Of a stretch of 57,799 nt of DNA, positions 38,151 through 48,655 are shown piece after piece; position 1 is the stretch's first letter; every line of letters begins with the position of its first letter. The DNA is from Microbacterium ginsengisoli (GTDB lineage: Bacteria; Actinomycetota; Actinomycetes; Actinomycetales; Microbacteriaceae), in the NCBI RefSeq assembly GCF_000956535.1, contig NZ_JYIY01000064.1, positions 1-57,799 of the forward strand. The letters run 5' to 3'. The notes below the pieces were generated by a model. It worked only from the letters and a program-made list of their open reading frames with translations, did not search any database and was not told where the DNA came from. A program made the position numbers and the translations under genes.

Positions 38151-39112
38151 GCGGTCTCGCGCTGGGTGGGAGGCGCGACGTCGAGCAGCACCTCGCCGAC
38201 GACGGCCTCCTGGGTGACGCCGTCGAACTCGGCCTCCGGGTGCAGGATCAGCCGGTGGGCGAGCACCGCGACCGCGAGGGACTTCACGTCGTCGGGGGTG
38301 GCGTAGGTGCGCCCCTGCGAGGCGGCGCGCGTGCGGGTGGCGCGAGTGAGCGCGAGCGCCCCGCGGATCGACACCCCGAGGCGCACCTCGTCGGCCGAGC
38401 GGGTCGCGTCGACGATGCGCGCGATGTAGTCGAGGACGAGGGCATCGACATAGGTGTGCGACGCGAGGTCGGCCATGCCGGCGAGCGCCTGCGGCGTGAC
38501 GATCGGAGGGAGATCGGCCGTGGCGACCGCGGCGCCGTCGAGGATGCGCACCGTCGCCGCGTGGTCGGGATACCCGAGCGAGGTGCGCATCAGGAACCGG
38601 TCCAGCTGCGCCTCCGGCAGCCGGTAGGTGCCCGCCTGCTCCACCGGGTTCTGGGTCGCGAGCACGAGGAACGGATCGCCGACCGCGCGGGACACGCCGT
38701 CGACGGTGACCTTGCCCTCCTCCATCACCTCGAGCAGCGCCGACTGGGTCTTGGGGCTCGCCCTGTTGATCTCGTCCGCGAGCACGATGTTCGCGAAGAT
38801 CGGCCCGGAGTGGAACTCGAACGACCCCGACTTCTGGTCGTACACGGTGATGCCGGTGATGTCGCCGGGCAGCAGGTCGGGGGTGAACTGGATGCGCGTG
38901 TTCGTGCCCTGCACGGACTGCGCGAGCGCCCGCGCGAGGGATGTCTTGCCGGTGCCGGGGACGTCCTCGAGCAGCACGTGCCCGTCGCTCAGCATCGAGG
39001 TGAGCACCAGTTCCACGATGTGCCGCTTGCCGAGGATCGCCCGTTCGACGTTGTCGGCGATCTGACCGAACGTCTGCGCGAACCAGGTGGCCTGCTCCTG
39101 CGTGAGGGTCAT
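38147..39112 (-). CDS. MoxR-family AAA+ ATPase
   Basis: A 321-residue cytoplasmic ATPase. Walker A EDVPGTGKTSLA is near 48-59, Walker B is VLADEINRASPKTQSALLEVMEE, sensor 1 is LVLATQNPVEQ, the arginine finger region is LPEAQLDRFLM and sensor 2 is VSIRGALAL. The ATG at 39112 has AAAGGAT upstream; the frame is open far upstream only as an alternative frame of the giant gene. It stands between the giant Ig-like gene (48-base gap) and the DUF58 gene (ATGA overlap). MoxR proteins help assemble or activate VWA/DUF58-linked complexes. Confidence 0.95.
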   Translation of the reverse strand: MTLTQEQATWFAQTFGQIADNVERAILGKRHIVELVLTSMLSDGHVLLEDVPGTGKTSLARALAQSVQGTNTRIQFTPDLLPGDITGITVYDQKSGSFEFHSGPIFANIVLADEINRASPKTQSALLEVMEEGKVTVDGVSRAVGDPFLVLATQNPVEQAGTYRLPEAQLDRFLMRTSLGYPDHAATVRILDGAAVATADLPPIVTPQALAGMADLASHTYVDALVLDYIARIVDATRSADEVRLGVSIRGALALTRATRTRAASQGRTYATPDDVKSLAVAVLAHRLILHPEAEFDGVTQEAVVGEVLLDVAPPTQRETA

Positions 39113-39159
39113 CGGGAATCCTTTGCGTGAGGGGACGGGGAACAGAGGGATGCCGCGGC

Positions 39160-42100
39160 TCAGCCGCCCGCGCTGGGCGGGTTGCAGTCGACGCGGAAGC
39201 TGGTGGAGTAGCCGTTCACGTTCCACCCGGTCGCCGACCAGTCGACGGCGACCGACAGGGTCGCGTAGTCGGCGCCCGCCGGAACCAGCCAGGGATCGTT
39301 CGCGTCCGGGGTGAGCTCGACCGGTCCGAGCAGTCCGTTGCGGTAGTAATGCACGTCGGAGAACGTGAGGGCGGCCCGGCTGTTCGACGAGGCCCCTGTG
39401 CGCTGCAGATCGGAGCCGGTCGTGCAGACGGCGCTCCACCGCGCCTGCAGCTGGTACGGCGCGGACCCGGCGGCGGGCGTCACATCGGCCCAATTGCTGG
39501 TCGTGCCCCAGTCGTTGTGCACGTACCGCACCCGGATCCCCGGGTCGGAGCCGACGACGTTCGTCGGGTATCCGGAGAACTCCGCGTGGTTGTTCGTCGG
39601 CGGCTGCTCGGTCGAGGTCGGCGCGCTCTGGATCGTCCAGAACACCTGGTTCGGCGTGCTGGCGGAGACCTGCGGTGCGGGGGCGACCGTGAAGGTGTAG
39701 CCCTGCGGGGCGGCCTGGCTCTGCACGGCGCGCACCTGCTCGGTGTCGCCCGCGTCCCCGAAGGACGTGCCGCCGATCATCGACCGCACGCAGAGCGTGA
39801 AGGTGTACACGATCCCGTCGGGCACCGTCGACTCGACCTGATACGTGCCGGACCCGCTCGTGGGAGGTTGTGATGCAGTGCACCCGCCGGTGCCCTGCAC
39901 GACGCCGAAGCGCAGCTGCGACCCATCGCCGCCGGGCTGGGCCGTGCCGGTGGCGAGGATCGTCGACGTGCCGTTCCCATTCGAGGTGGCCTGCAGCGCC
40001 AGGGCGGCGTTCACCGGCGCACCCACGCCGTTCGTGTTCACCGTCGCCGCCGACCCGGCTGTCGACCCCGCGAGCCCGGGCGGGAGCGAGTAGCGCGAGA
40101 CGGGTGTCACGGTCACCGGGGTCTGGGTGTTCGATCCGACCACGAACCGTGACACCGAGACGCTCGTCTGGTTCGGCGCGATGGTCACGGTGCGCGTCTC
40201 GCCGACGGCGCTCTGGATGCGCAGCGAGCCCGTCTGGGCCGCGTCGATCCCGCTCACCTGCAGGTCGACGACTTTGCCCGACCCGTCGGCGGTGACGAGG
40301 GGGGTCGCGGTGACCTGACCCGGCGTGGCCGGCGCGTCGTACGCCCAGCCCAGGGTGCGCACGCTCGATCGCGACTCGCCGACGGCGTTGACCGCCCAGA
40401 CTTCGTAGGTGCGTTGCTCGCCGTTGGGCGCAGAGATGTCGGGGCAGACACCGTTCGGGGCGCACTGGGCGACGACCTGTCCCTGCCAGCGCACGACGAA
40501 CCCGGTGAGCGCCGGGTACGCCAGCGCGGCGGCACCGGGGTCGACCCGGAGCGTCAAGGTGCCGTCGGCGTAGTCGGTCTGCCGCACGCTCGCGGGAGCC
40601 TTGGGGTATCCCTGCAGATCGAGCAGGATCGTGCCGTCGCGCTCGGCGGTCGTGATGCGGCCCTGCGCATCTTGCACGGAGAACGCAGCCGTGCACGTCG
40701 CGCCCGGGGCATCCGATGTCCACGAGGCGGTGACGCTCGTGGGCGACGCGACCTGGAAGCTCACCCCGACGCACGCGCCGACCGGACGCGCCGCCACGAC
40801 GATCAGCGGCGTGCGCGGCAGCGGATTGACCTCGCCGCTCGCGCCGATGACCGCGAACGTGCACGAGGAGCCGTTCGCCTGGGAGCACTGCCGCGCCACG
40901 GTGCCGCCCGCGGGCAGCGTCGACGGCGCCGCGCCCACCCTCAGGATCAGACGCGCCGGCTGCACCGAGGTGTAGTTCGTGACGGTGACCACCACGGCGT
41001 CCTGGGCACCCGGGAGCGCCCGGTCGTTTCCGGTGACAGTGAGCACCGAGCCCGCGAGCGAGACCTGGAACAGCGACCCGGAGTACTGCACCGCGTAGCG
41101 GATGTTCTCCCAGTCGGGGCGCAGCTGCCACGTCGTCATCGTCTTGAGTTCGTACGTCTGGGTCTCCCCCGGGCCGACGGTGATCGAGGCCGGGGACAGT
41201 TGCGGCTGCGGGTCGCGCGGGATGACGGTGATGGGCACCGACAGGTAGGTCCACTGGTGCTGGCCGACGACGCGGACCGGCACGCGGCATGCGTCGACCC
41301 AGGGGGCGTTCGCGTTCGCGTCGTACCGCAGCACGGTGCCCGAGACCACGGAGCACAGGGCACCCTGCCGCGCCCCGGAGGCCGAGACATCCGGGCCGAC
41401 CTCGATCGTCGTCCCGCGCGGTGCGCTGACGAGGTCGGTCATGTCGAACTCCGCCGACTCCAGCTCGGTGACCTGCACCGGCCGGATGCTCGGCTGCAGC
41501 GACACCGACATGTCGTTGCGCCCCGGTACACGCAGGAACGCGTACGTCGAGACCTGCGTGTCGCCGATCTTCCCCGTGACGACGAACGGGATCAGCTCGG
41601 TCGCCTCGGGCACCGCGCCGGAGATCGTGCGTCCGTCGGCGGTGAAGCCCGCGACGGGATGCCACAGCGACACCGTCAGCGACGACACATCGCCCGCCGA
41701 CCAGCTCGACCTGCCCGTGAGCACGTCGACACCGCCGACGATGTCGTCTCGATTCTCGGGAGTGAGCACGGTGTCGGCGACGATCGGGTAATCCGGCACG
41801 GGATCGCGGATGACCTGCACCACGATGAGTCCACGACCGGTGTTGCCGGATCCCGACTTCACGTCGTAGAGGAACGACGTGGTTCCCGGATCGGTGCCGG
41901 CCGTGATGACCACGATGCCGTCGGTCGTCGAGGTCACCCGCGCCTTCTCGGCCTCGTACTGCGGGTTGGGAGATCCGTCGTCGAGAGTCGCCGGGAGGTC
42001 GGGGCGCACGTCGGTGAGCGTCAGACCCTGCATCGTCGGATCGATGTCGTTGGCGAGGGGACTCACCCGCACACTGTTGGTCTCGCTCGCCTGCACCTGC

Positions 42101-45100
42101 ACGTAGTCGGTGAAGGTGACCGGGCTCGGGTTCGACTGGTCGTCGAGCACCCCGACCCGCACCGTGCCCTTGCCGACCGCGCCGAACTCGTCCGTCACCT
42201 CGTAGGTGAAAGACACCTGACCGCGGTAGCCCGACACCGACGTGTAGAGGATCGAGGCGCCGTCGGGCGAGATCGTGGCGACACCGCTCTGCGGCTGCCC
42301 GTCGATGCCGGTGAGGGTGACGGTGTCGCCGTCGGGGTCCATGCCGTACCCGTCGAACGGGATCAGCACCGACTGACCGGCGAGCACGCGACCCTCGAGC
42401 GTGCGCGGGGTCGGGGCACGGTTCGTGTCGTTCGACAGCACGTGCACGTGCACGGTCGCGGTGGACTGCAGCCTCGGCGAGCCCGATGTGTAGTCGGAGT
42501 ACTCCACGGTGTAGTCGCCGGGGGTGGCCGGGGCGAGGTAGCGCAGCGTGCTTCCCGAGGCGAAGGCGAGCGCATCCGGCGTCGAGGAGCGCACCGAGGA
42601 GGGATCGAGCACCGGCACCCCTCCGGCCGGCGAGATGTCGTTGTCGAGCACGGGGATGTCGATCTGAGTTCCCTCGCGCACGGTGACGGTGTCGTCGACG
42701 GCGATGGGGGCGAGTGCGGGCGCCTCGGGGAGCAGGTAGACCGTCGCGGTGCCGGTGACGCGGGAGCCCGCGTCATCGGTGCCGTCACTGACCGCATAGG
42801 TCACGGTGCCGAGCAGTCCCGACGCGCCCGTCGCCGTCGTACCCGAGACGCGGATGTAGCTCTGACCCACACCGTCCACGGACAGGCTCGCCCCCGACGC
42901 CGCGGTGCCGACGATGTCGTTGATCAGAAGCACCCGGCCGGTCGGGTTCGAGACGGCTTTCAGCACGTCGAGGGTGGCGTCCTGCTGCGGATGCACGAAC
43001 GCGACGACCGGGGCCGTCGCCAGCTGCGCGGGCGCGTCGGCGGGGAGCAGGGTGATCTTGGCGGTGCCCGTGGCATCCGATTGCCCATCGGAGACCGTGA
43101 AGTCGACGCGATAGGTGCCCGCCGCCTGCGCCGAGAAGTCGAAACGGGTCGAGCCGTCCACGATCGTCGCGCTCGCGGCGGCCTGATCGAGCACCCGCAC
43201 CGAGGTGAGGTGCAGTGAACCCGCCGTACCCGTCACGTGCGGGGCCACGTCGATCTCGGCACCCGCGCCGACGACGTCGACCGACGCGAACGACTGCACG
43301 GTGAGCTTCGGCTGGGGCGTCACCCTGATCGTCAGCGTGCGCTCGGCGGTCTTGCCGGTCGTATCCGACACGGTGACGATGAGGTCGATCTGCTGCTCGC
43401 CACCCGACCCGTCGTCGGCGTGCTGATAGACGACCTCCCCCGACGGGGATGCCGCGACGGTGCCGACGCCCGACGGGTTCTGCACGCTCAGCAGGAACAC
43501 CGGGTCGCCCTCGGGGTCGACCCAGCCGGGCAGCACCGGCACCGTCACTGTGCCCCCTCGCGCGACCTCCGGGGTCGGCCACGGCTGCAGGCACTTCTCG
43601 ACGCCGCACCACACCGGCGCACCGTCCTGGGACGGCGGCACGACGGTCAGCGTCACGGTCGTCGGCTTCGAGAGAAGGCCGTCGGAGGTCGTGCCGTCGC
43701 TCACCGCGTACTGGAACGTGGCCGTGCCGCTCGCACCCGGCGCCACCTGCACGGCGAACTGCTGACGGTTGTCGGTGATGCTGAGGGTGCCGAAGCCGGG
43801 ATCGAGTCCGGTGACGGAGGCCGGATCGATGCTCAGCACGTCCTGGTTGGGGTCGTGGTCGTTCAGGAGGACCGGCAGCGACACGAGAGCGCCCGCTCTC
43901 ACCCCGAACGTGTCGGGCTCCGCGATCGGCGGCTTCGGGTCGATGACCACCTGCTGCTGCTGATCGCTCTGCGCCTGCGTCGGATCGGTGCGATCATCCA
44001 GCGACCAGTCCTGGCTGGATGTCACGAGGGTGCCGTCGGGCACGAGCCACACCCATCCGGAGCGCGTCTCGTTGAGGATGACCGCGTTCGCGCTCTGCAC
44101 GAACGCCGGGCGCACGTCGTTGGGGAGGCTCAATCCGCCGTAGTCGAGCGTCTTGCGACCGGTCTTCGAGCTCCACAGCACCCCGCCGTCGGCGCCCGTG
44201 CCGACCCACGCCGCGAAGACCTCGCCGTCGTGCACGACGGGGGTCGCCGGAACACCGAGGCTCGCGCCTCCTTCGGACCCCTCCTCGACCCGCGGGGACG
44301 ACCCGTCGACCGGCACGCTCACGAGTGCCGAGGCCGACGCGACGTAGACCGCACCCACGGAGGTGGAGGGTGCCCCGACCACGGCCGTGCCGGTGACCGG
44401 GATCTTCTCGGCGGCGCGCCCCTGCACGAGGACGTCGCCGGTGTCGGCGCCCACCAGCACCCACGTGTCCCCCGCGGCCGAGATCAGCGGCGTCGCCGGA
44501 TCGATCGCGCTCGCGTCGTCCCGGCGCAGCTGCTTCCCCGTGACGATGTCGTAGACGAGCACCTGCTTGTCGCGCTTCGAATAGGCGTACAGCCGGCCGC
44601 GGGCATCGACCGCGATCGCATCCGCCGCATACTGGGGCGCGTTGTCGGTGGCGGCGTCCGGGTCGACGAGGCTCGACGATCCTGTGGACAGCCGGCCCGC
44701 GAACACGGCGCCCGCGTCGGTCAGGTAGGCCGCGAAGTCGCCGGAGGTGGCGACATCCTTCGTTCCCGACGGTGTCGAGTCGGATGCGCGCAGGGTCTCC
44801 TCGTCGAGGTTCACCGGCTGCGCGGGGTCGATCTTCGTGAGCTTCGTGAAGCTGTCCGAGTAGAGGTACGCCCCGTCAGGTCCCTGCGCCACCTCGCTCG
44901 GGTTGCTGATCGAGCGCACAGTGTCGAGCTCTCCGATGCTGGTGTTCACCCGCGCGTACCGCCGGCCGTCGCCGGTCTGCAGCGCCCACACCGAGGTGTC
45001 GTACTTCGGCGTCTCCTGCGCATCGAGACCGGGCCAGACCACCGCGAGCGCGACGACGAGACCGGCGACCACCACCGCGGAGACGGTGGCGATGATCCCG

Positions 45101-45111
45101 ACGCGCCGCAC
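39160..45111 (-). CDS. Giant membrane-anchored Ig-like/FnIII repeat protein
   Basis: 1983 residues. A short basic N terminus and one transmembrane helix (about 6-26) anchor a very large extracytoplasmic chain. Residues of about 30-385 look like a beta-propeller (repeated short strands, e.g. DGAYLYSDSFTKLTKID and RGRLYAYSKRDKQVLVYD). A series of Ig/cadherin-like modules follows, each with a PDTxxVxxG...PVLxND.D..GD start (e.g. PIAVDDTVTVREGTQIDIPVLDNDISP). The last third contains fibronectin III-like modules. There is no sortase motif or second transmembrane helix. The GTG start directly follows the kinase stop. It would reach through the cell wall. Its very large size and fixed place between kinase and MoxR suggest it is the structural output of the operon; that is inference. 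Confidence 0.9.
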   Translation of the reverse strand: MRRVGIIATVSAVVVAGLVVALAVVWPGLDAQETPKYDTSVWALQTGDGRRYARVNTSIGELDTVRSISNPSEVAQGPDGAYLYSDSFTKLTKIDPAQPVNLDEETLRASDSTPSGTKDVATSGDFAAYLTDAGAVFAGRLSTGSSSLVDPDAATDNAPQYAADAIAVDARGRLYAYSKRDKQVLVYDIVTGKQLRRDDASAIDPATPLISAAGDTWVLVGADTGDVLVQGRAAEKIPVTGTAVVGAPSTSVGAVYVASASALVSVPVDGSSPRVEEGSEGGASLGVPATPVVHDGEVFAAWVGTGADGGVLWSSKTGRKTLDYGGLSLPNDVRPAFVQSANAVILNETRSGWVWLVPDGTLVTSSQDWSLDDRTDPTQAQSDQQQQVVIDPKPPIAEPDTFGVRAGALVSLPVLLNDHDPNQDVLSIDPASVTGLDPGFGTLSITDNRQQFAVQVAPGASGTATFQYAVSDGTTSDGLLSKPTTVTLTVVPPSQDGAPVWCGVEKCLQPWPTPEVARGGTVTVPVLPGWVDPEGDPVFLLSVQNPSGVGTVAASPSGEVVYQHADDGSGGEQQIDLIVTVSDTTGKTAERTLTIRVTPQPKLTVQSFASVDVVGAGAEIDVAPHVTGTAGSLHLTSVRVLDQAAASATIVDGSTRFDFSAQAAGTYRVDFTVSDGQSDATGTAKITLLPADAPAQLATAPVVAFVHPQQDATLDVLKAVSNPTGRVLLINDIVGTAASGASLSVDGVGQSYIRVSGTTATGASGLLGTVTYAVSDGTDDAGSRVTGTATVYLLPEAPALAPIAVDDTVTVREGTQIDIPVLDNDISPAGGVPVLDPSSVRSSTPDALAFASGSTLRYLAPATPGDYTVEYSDYTSGSPRLQSTATVHVHVLSNDTNRAPTPRTLEGRVLAGQSVLIPFDGYGMDPDGDTVTLTGIDGQPQSGVATISPDGASILYTSVSGYRGQVSFTYEVTDEFGAVGKGTVRVGVLDDQSNPSPVTFTDYVQVQASETNSVRVSPLANDIDPTMQGLTLTDVRPDLPATLDDGSPNPQYEAEKARVTSTTDGIVVITAGTDPGTTSFLYDVKSGSGNTGRGLIVVQVIRDPVPDYPIVADTVLTPENRDDIVGGVDVLTGRSSWSAGDVSSLTVSLWHPVAGFTADGRTISGAVPEATELIPFVVTGKIGDTQVSTYAFLRVPGRNDMSVSLQPSIRPVQVTELESAEFDMTDLVSAPRGTTIEVGPDVSASGARQGALCSVVSGTVLRYDANANAPWVDACRVPVRVVGQHQWTYLSVPITVIPRDPQPQLSPASITVGPGETQTYELKTMTTWQLRPDWENIRYAVQYSGSLFQVSLAGSVLTVTGNDRALPGAQDAVVVTVTNYTSVQPARLILRVGAAPSTLPAGGTVARQCSQANGSSCTFAVIGASGEVNPLPRTPLIVVAARPVGACVGVSFQVASPTSVTASWTSDAPGATCTAAFSVQDAQGRITTAERDGTILLDLQGYPKAPASVRQTDYADGTLTLRVDPGAAALAYPALTGFVVRWQGQVVAQCAPNGVCPDISAPNGEQRTYEVWAVNAVGESRSSVRTLGWAYDAPATPGQVTATPLVTADGSGKVVDLQVSGIDAAQTGSLRIQSAVGETRTVTIAPNQTSVSVSRFVVGSNTQTPVTVTPVSRYSLPPGLAGSTAGSAATVNTNGVGAPVNAALALQATSNGNGTSTILATGTAQPGGDGSQLRFGVVQGTGGCTASQPPTSGSGTYQVESTVPDGIVYTFTLCVRSMIGGTSFGDAGDTEQVRAVQSQAAPQGYTFTVAPAPQVSASTPNQVFWTIQSAPTSTEQPPTNNHAEFSGYPTNVVGSDPGIRVRYVHNDWGTTSNWADVTPAAGSAPYQLQARWSAVCTTGSDLQRTGASSNSRAALTFSDVHYYRNGLLGPVELTPDANDPWLVPAGADYATLSVAVDWSATGWNVNGYSTSFRVDCNPPSAGG

Positions 45112-46248
<1,137 letters not shown>

Positions 46249-46373
46249 CGAACCCCCGGAACCGTCCTCCGGTCACGCGAAGCGGTGTGGGTGGTGTGGT
46301 GCGCCCCGGAGCCCGCTCATGCTAACAAAGCGATAGGTCGCCCCCGGATGCTTGACACGGCGTTGTGGATGGC

Positions 46374-47051
46374 TCAGACGAGCGGGGTGGTGCCCCCGGC
46401 ATCCGAATCGGGATCGGCCCAGAACGGGGCGTCGAGGGTGCGGGTGAGCTCCTCGAGCATCAGCGCGATCTGCGGCTCGACGTACTCGGCGACCGCGGCC
46501 TGGATGCGGATGCGATGGTGCAGAAGGATGCTGCACACCTCCCGGCCGACCATGTTCGCGTAGTCGTCGGCGAGGCCGACCTCCTGTCGAAGCGCGGCCT
46601 TGGCCTCGTCCGAGAGAGGCGGCAGGCTCGGGACATCCCCGTCGGCCTCGGCGGCAAGCCCCGCGATCGTGAACAGGAACGGCATCCCCGGAACGGGGTC
46701 GGGGTCCAGCGGCATGCCCTCGAACTCGGGCTCGAGCCCCTCGGTCGGGCGGTAGGTGCGCTCCCGGTTGCGGGCGGCCTGCTGGTCGAGTTCGGCGTTC
46801 AGCAGCGGCAGGTTCTTGGCCGTGTAGTCGGCGACCGCGTGATCGACGATTGCCTTGACCCGGGTCGACAGCCCGTGCTGCACGCCGTGCGGCACGTCCG
46901 AGCCGAGACCCGCGGCCGACAGCACCGGCGATCCGAAGCAGCGTCGGCACGGTGCGGACCGACCCCGATGCGTCGCCGGCTCCCACCGCGGCAGCCAGCG
47001 CAGCCAGGCGTCCACCGCCTGGCTGACCTGTGTCTCGAGCGAACGCTCCAC
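46374..47051 (-). CDS. Uncharacterised CxxC protein
   Basis: A 225-residue protein of unknown function. It is soluble, with no signal peptide or membrane segment. Near the N terminus, APCRRCFGSP gives a single CxxC that could bind metal with other ligands. The rest is helical and acidic (e.g. LSTRVKAIVDHAVADYTAKNLP, DDYANMVGREVCSILLHHRIRIQAAVAEYV). It lies upstream of the kinase operon on the same strand, 125 bases away. The start GTG at 47051 has no ribosome site; a -35/-10 pair ends 8 bases before it, so the mRNA may be leaderless. Length and codon use look like a real gene, but no family is recognised. Confidence 0.7.
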   Translation of the reverse strand: MERSLETQVSQAVDAWLRWLPRWEPATHRGRSAPCRRCFGSPVLSAAGLGSDVPHGVQHGLSTRVKAIVDHAVADYTAKNLPLLNAELDQQAARNRERTYRPTEGLEPEFEGMPLDPDPVPGMPFLFTIAGLAAEADGDVPSLPPLSDEAKAALRQEVGLADDYANMVGREVCSILLHHRIRIQAAVAEYVEPQIALMLEELTRTLDAPFWADPDSDAGGTTPLV

Positions 47052-47059
47052 AGGAGAAC

Positions 47060-47088
47060 ACGGTAGTGCGCCCGACGCCCACGGTCAC
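47060..47088 (-). promoter_or_regulatory. Promoter for a leaderless transcript of the CxxC gene
   Basis: On the minus strand, -35 GTGACC (47083-47088), a 17-base spacer and -10 TACCGT (47060-47065), then 8 bases to the GTG start at 47051. Transcription would start at or next to the start codon. Confidence 0.55.
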
Positions 47089-47116
47089 GGGGCGCGCGGT
47101 GCGGCATCCGATCTGG

Positions 47117-47518
47117 TCAGCCGCGACGGGGAGTGAACACCCGTACCGACAGCGCGGCGAGCGCCGCCGCGCCCGCCACGACGATTCCGGGCCAGGATGC
47201 CGCGGCCCGCCCGACGGCCGACAACGCCACCGCCGGATCGCTCGAGGCGACGAGCACCCCCGCACCGAGAACCACCACGTAGGAGAGGAAGGCCGCCGCG
47301 ACGGCGGCCGGCACCGCCACGACCGCTCGCCCGGGCGGAAGGATCACGAGCGCCAGGGCGCCCGCTGCCGCCACGACCGCCAACGCTCCCGGCACCGGTC
47401 CGACGCCGCCTGCCGACACCACGTCGACATCGGTCAGCAGCGTGCCGAAGCCGAACCCGCAGACCACCAGCGCCACGAACAGCACCGTGGCCATCGCGAC
47501 CGCGAGGCGCCGCGGCAT
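47117..47518 (-). CDS. Small four-helix membrane protein
   Basis: A 133-residue hydrophobic protein of unknown function. Four predicted transmembrane helices lie near 5-27, 42-62, 66-90 and 106-126, with an Arg-rich C terminus. The start ATG at 47518 is GGAG-preceded and lies 20 bases after the upstream membrane-protein gene, so they are probably cotranscribed. No motif is recognised. Its start codon falls inside a copy of the GGATGCCGCGG element. Confidence 0.65.
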   Translation of the reverse strand: MPRRLAVAMATVLFVALVVCGFGFGTLLTDVDVVSAGGVGPVPGALAVVAAAGALALVILPPGRAVVAVPAAVAAAFLSYVVVLGAGVLVASSDPAVALSAVGRAAASWPGIVVAGAAALAALSVRVFTPRRG

Positions 47519-47537
47519 CCGATCGCTCCGGCGGCGA

Positions 47538-48491
47538 TCAGGCCTGGTGCACGAGCTGGGGACCCGCCTCGAGCGTGCGCTCGTACTCGGCCTGCGCCTC
47601 CTCGTTCAGCGCGGTGATGCGACGTCCGCGGGCCGCGACCCACGCCGCGAACCAGATGGTCAGCTCACGACCGGCGATGAATGCGACGACCGAGAGCGGC
47701 GTGAGCACGTTGGCCTCGGCGAGCGTGAGGGTCTGGCGTGCCGTCAGCTGCCAGAACGGCGCATCGATGAGCGCACCCAGCACGACACCGGCCCACGCGG
47801 CCACGCCGACGAGGATGCCGAAGATCACCCACAGTCCCCAGCGGGCGCGGTTGAGGATCGCCCCGAGGAACCAGAATGCGACGAAGAACGCGGCGATCGG
47901 CAGCCAGAACGACCAGCTCGGCAGCAGCGCCAAGGCGGCGGTGCCGACATTGCCGAAGTCGACGGTGCGGTCGACGAAACCGCTGATGAGCGTGGCGACG
48001 GCCAGCACCACGCCGAACGCGACAGCCGCGATCAGACCGATGCCACCGGCGGCGGCGCGGTTGCCGCGCGGAAGCGGCGCTTCGGGCGCCTGCACGAAGA
48101 TCGGGCTCGGCGCGTAGGCGACGGTCGGCGGCTGCTCAGCGAGTGTCGTGGTCTCGGCGGAGTACGCGGCTGCCGGAACATAGGCGGGTTCGGGCGCCGC
48201 GGCTGCGGCGGCGACGACCTCGGGACGCTCGTACCACGGGGTCGAGTCCGATGCCGCGGTCTCGGCGACCGGCGCAGGTTCGATGAAGACGGGCTCGGCG
48301 GCGGGTTCGACCACGACGGGCTCAGCGGCGACCGGCTCGGCGACGACCGGCTCGACTGTCGCAGGGGTGTCGGCGGCCGACGCCGGGGCGGCCTCGACGA
48401 CCGGCGCGGCCTCGGGCGCCGTCTCCACGGAGGCGTCGGAGACCGGCTGCTCCGGTGCGGCGTCGGTGTCCTTCGGGGTGGCGTCGCTCAT
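47538..48491 (-). CDS. Membrane protein with Pro/Ala/Glu-rich cytoplasmic arm
   Basis: 317 residues. Residues 1-150 are low-complexity and acidic, with repeated PVVxEP and EPAAEP units and a single ordered island (STPWYERPEVV). Four to five hydrophobic helices follow (about 155-290), with a short charged cytoplasmic tail. No enzymatic motif is visible and I cannot assign a family. The ATG at 48491 has AGGAGCAAGG upstream. A -10-like box (48531-48536) and a 16-bp palindrome precede it. It is divergent from the lipoprotein gene. Confidence 0.75.
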   Translation of the reverse strand: MSDATPKDTDAAPEQPVSDASVETAPEAAPVVEAAPASAADTPATVEPVVAEPVAAEPVVVEPAAEPVFIEPAPVAETAASDSTPWYERPEVVAAAAAAPEPAYVPAAAYSAETTTLAEQPPTVAYAPSPIFVQAPEAPLPRGNRAAAGGIGLIAAVAFGVVLAVATLISGFVDRTVDFGNVGTAALALLPSWSFWLPIAAFFVAFWFLGAILNRARWGLWVIFGILVGVAAWAGVVLGALIDAPFWQLTARQTLTLAEANVLTPLSVVAFIAGRELTIWFAAWVAARGRRITALNEEAQAEYERTLEAGPQLVHQA

Positions 48492-48508
48492 CAGACCTTG
48501 CTCCTCAC

Positions 48509-48524
48509 GCGGACGTGCGTCCGC
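48509..48524. repeat. 16-bp palindrome in a 5' leader
   Basis: GCGGACG and CGTCCGC flank a 2-base centre, between the candidate -10 box and the ribosome site of the membrane-protein gene. It could be an operator or a leader hairpin. Confidence 0.5.
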
Positions 48525-48530
48525 ATGGCG

Positions 48531-48536
48531 AGGGTA
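48531..48536 (-). promoter_or_regulatory. Candidate -10 box for the membrane-protein gene
   Basis: TACCCT on the minus strand, 39 bases before the start at 48491, fits TAnnnT. No -35 is recognised. The divergent lipoprotein gene uses the same hexamer. Confidence 0.35.
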
Positions 48537-48643
48537 CCGCCGCACACGCGCGACGCGCCGGAACCACACACCTCCCACGCCACACCGCGACACGATCCGG
48601 CGACGGTCCGGGTGTGGCGGGCCGAGAGGCGGATGCCGCGGGT

Positions 48644-48649
48644 TACCCT
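48644..48649 (+). promoter_or_regulatory. -10 box for a leaderless lipoprotein transcript
   Basis: TACCCT ends 6 bases before the ATG at 48656, and no Shine-Dalgarno sequence is present. This spacing puts the transcription start at the start codon. Confidence 0.5.
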
Positions 48650-48655
48650 CCCAGC

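Noticed and set aside
43980..44020. DDRT motif in the giant Ig-like protein as another kinase target
   Set aside because: This part is outside the cytoplasm by topology, and the surrounding residues (SLDDRTDPTQ) do not continue with SARR.
46273..47265. Minus-strand open frame of 330 codons overlapping the CxxC gene
   Set aside because: Arg/Pro-rich in an alternative frame; the 225-residue frame has a balanced composition and coherent helices.
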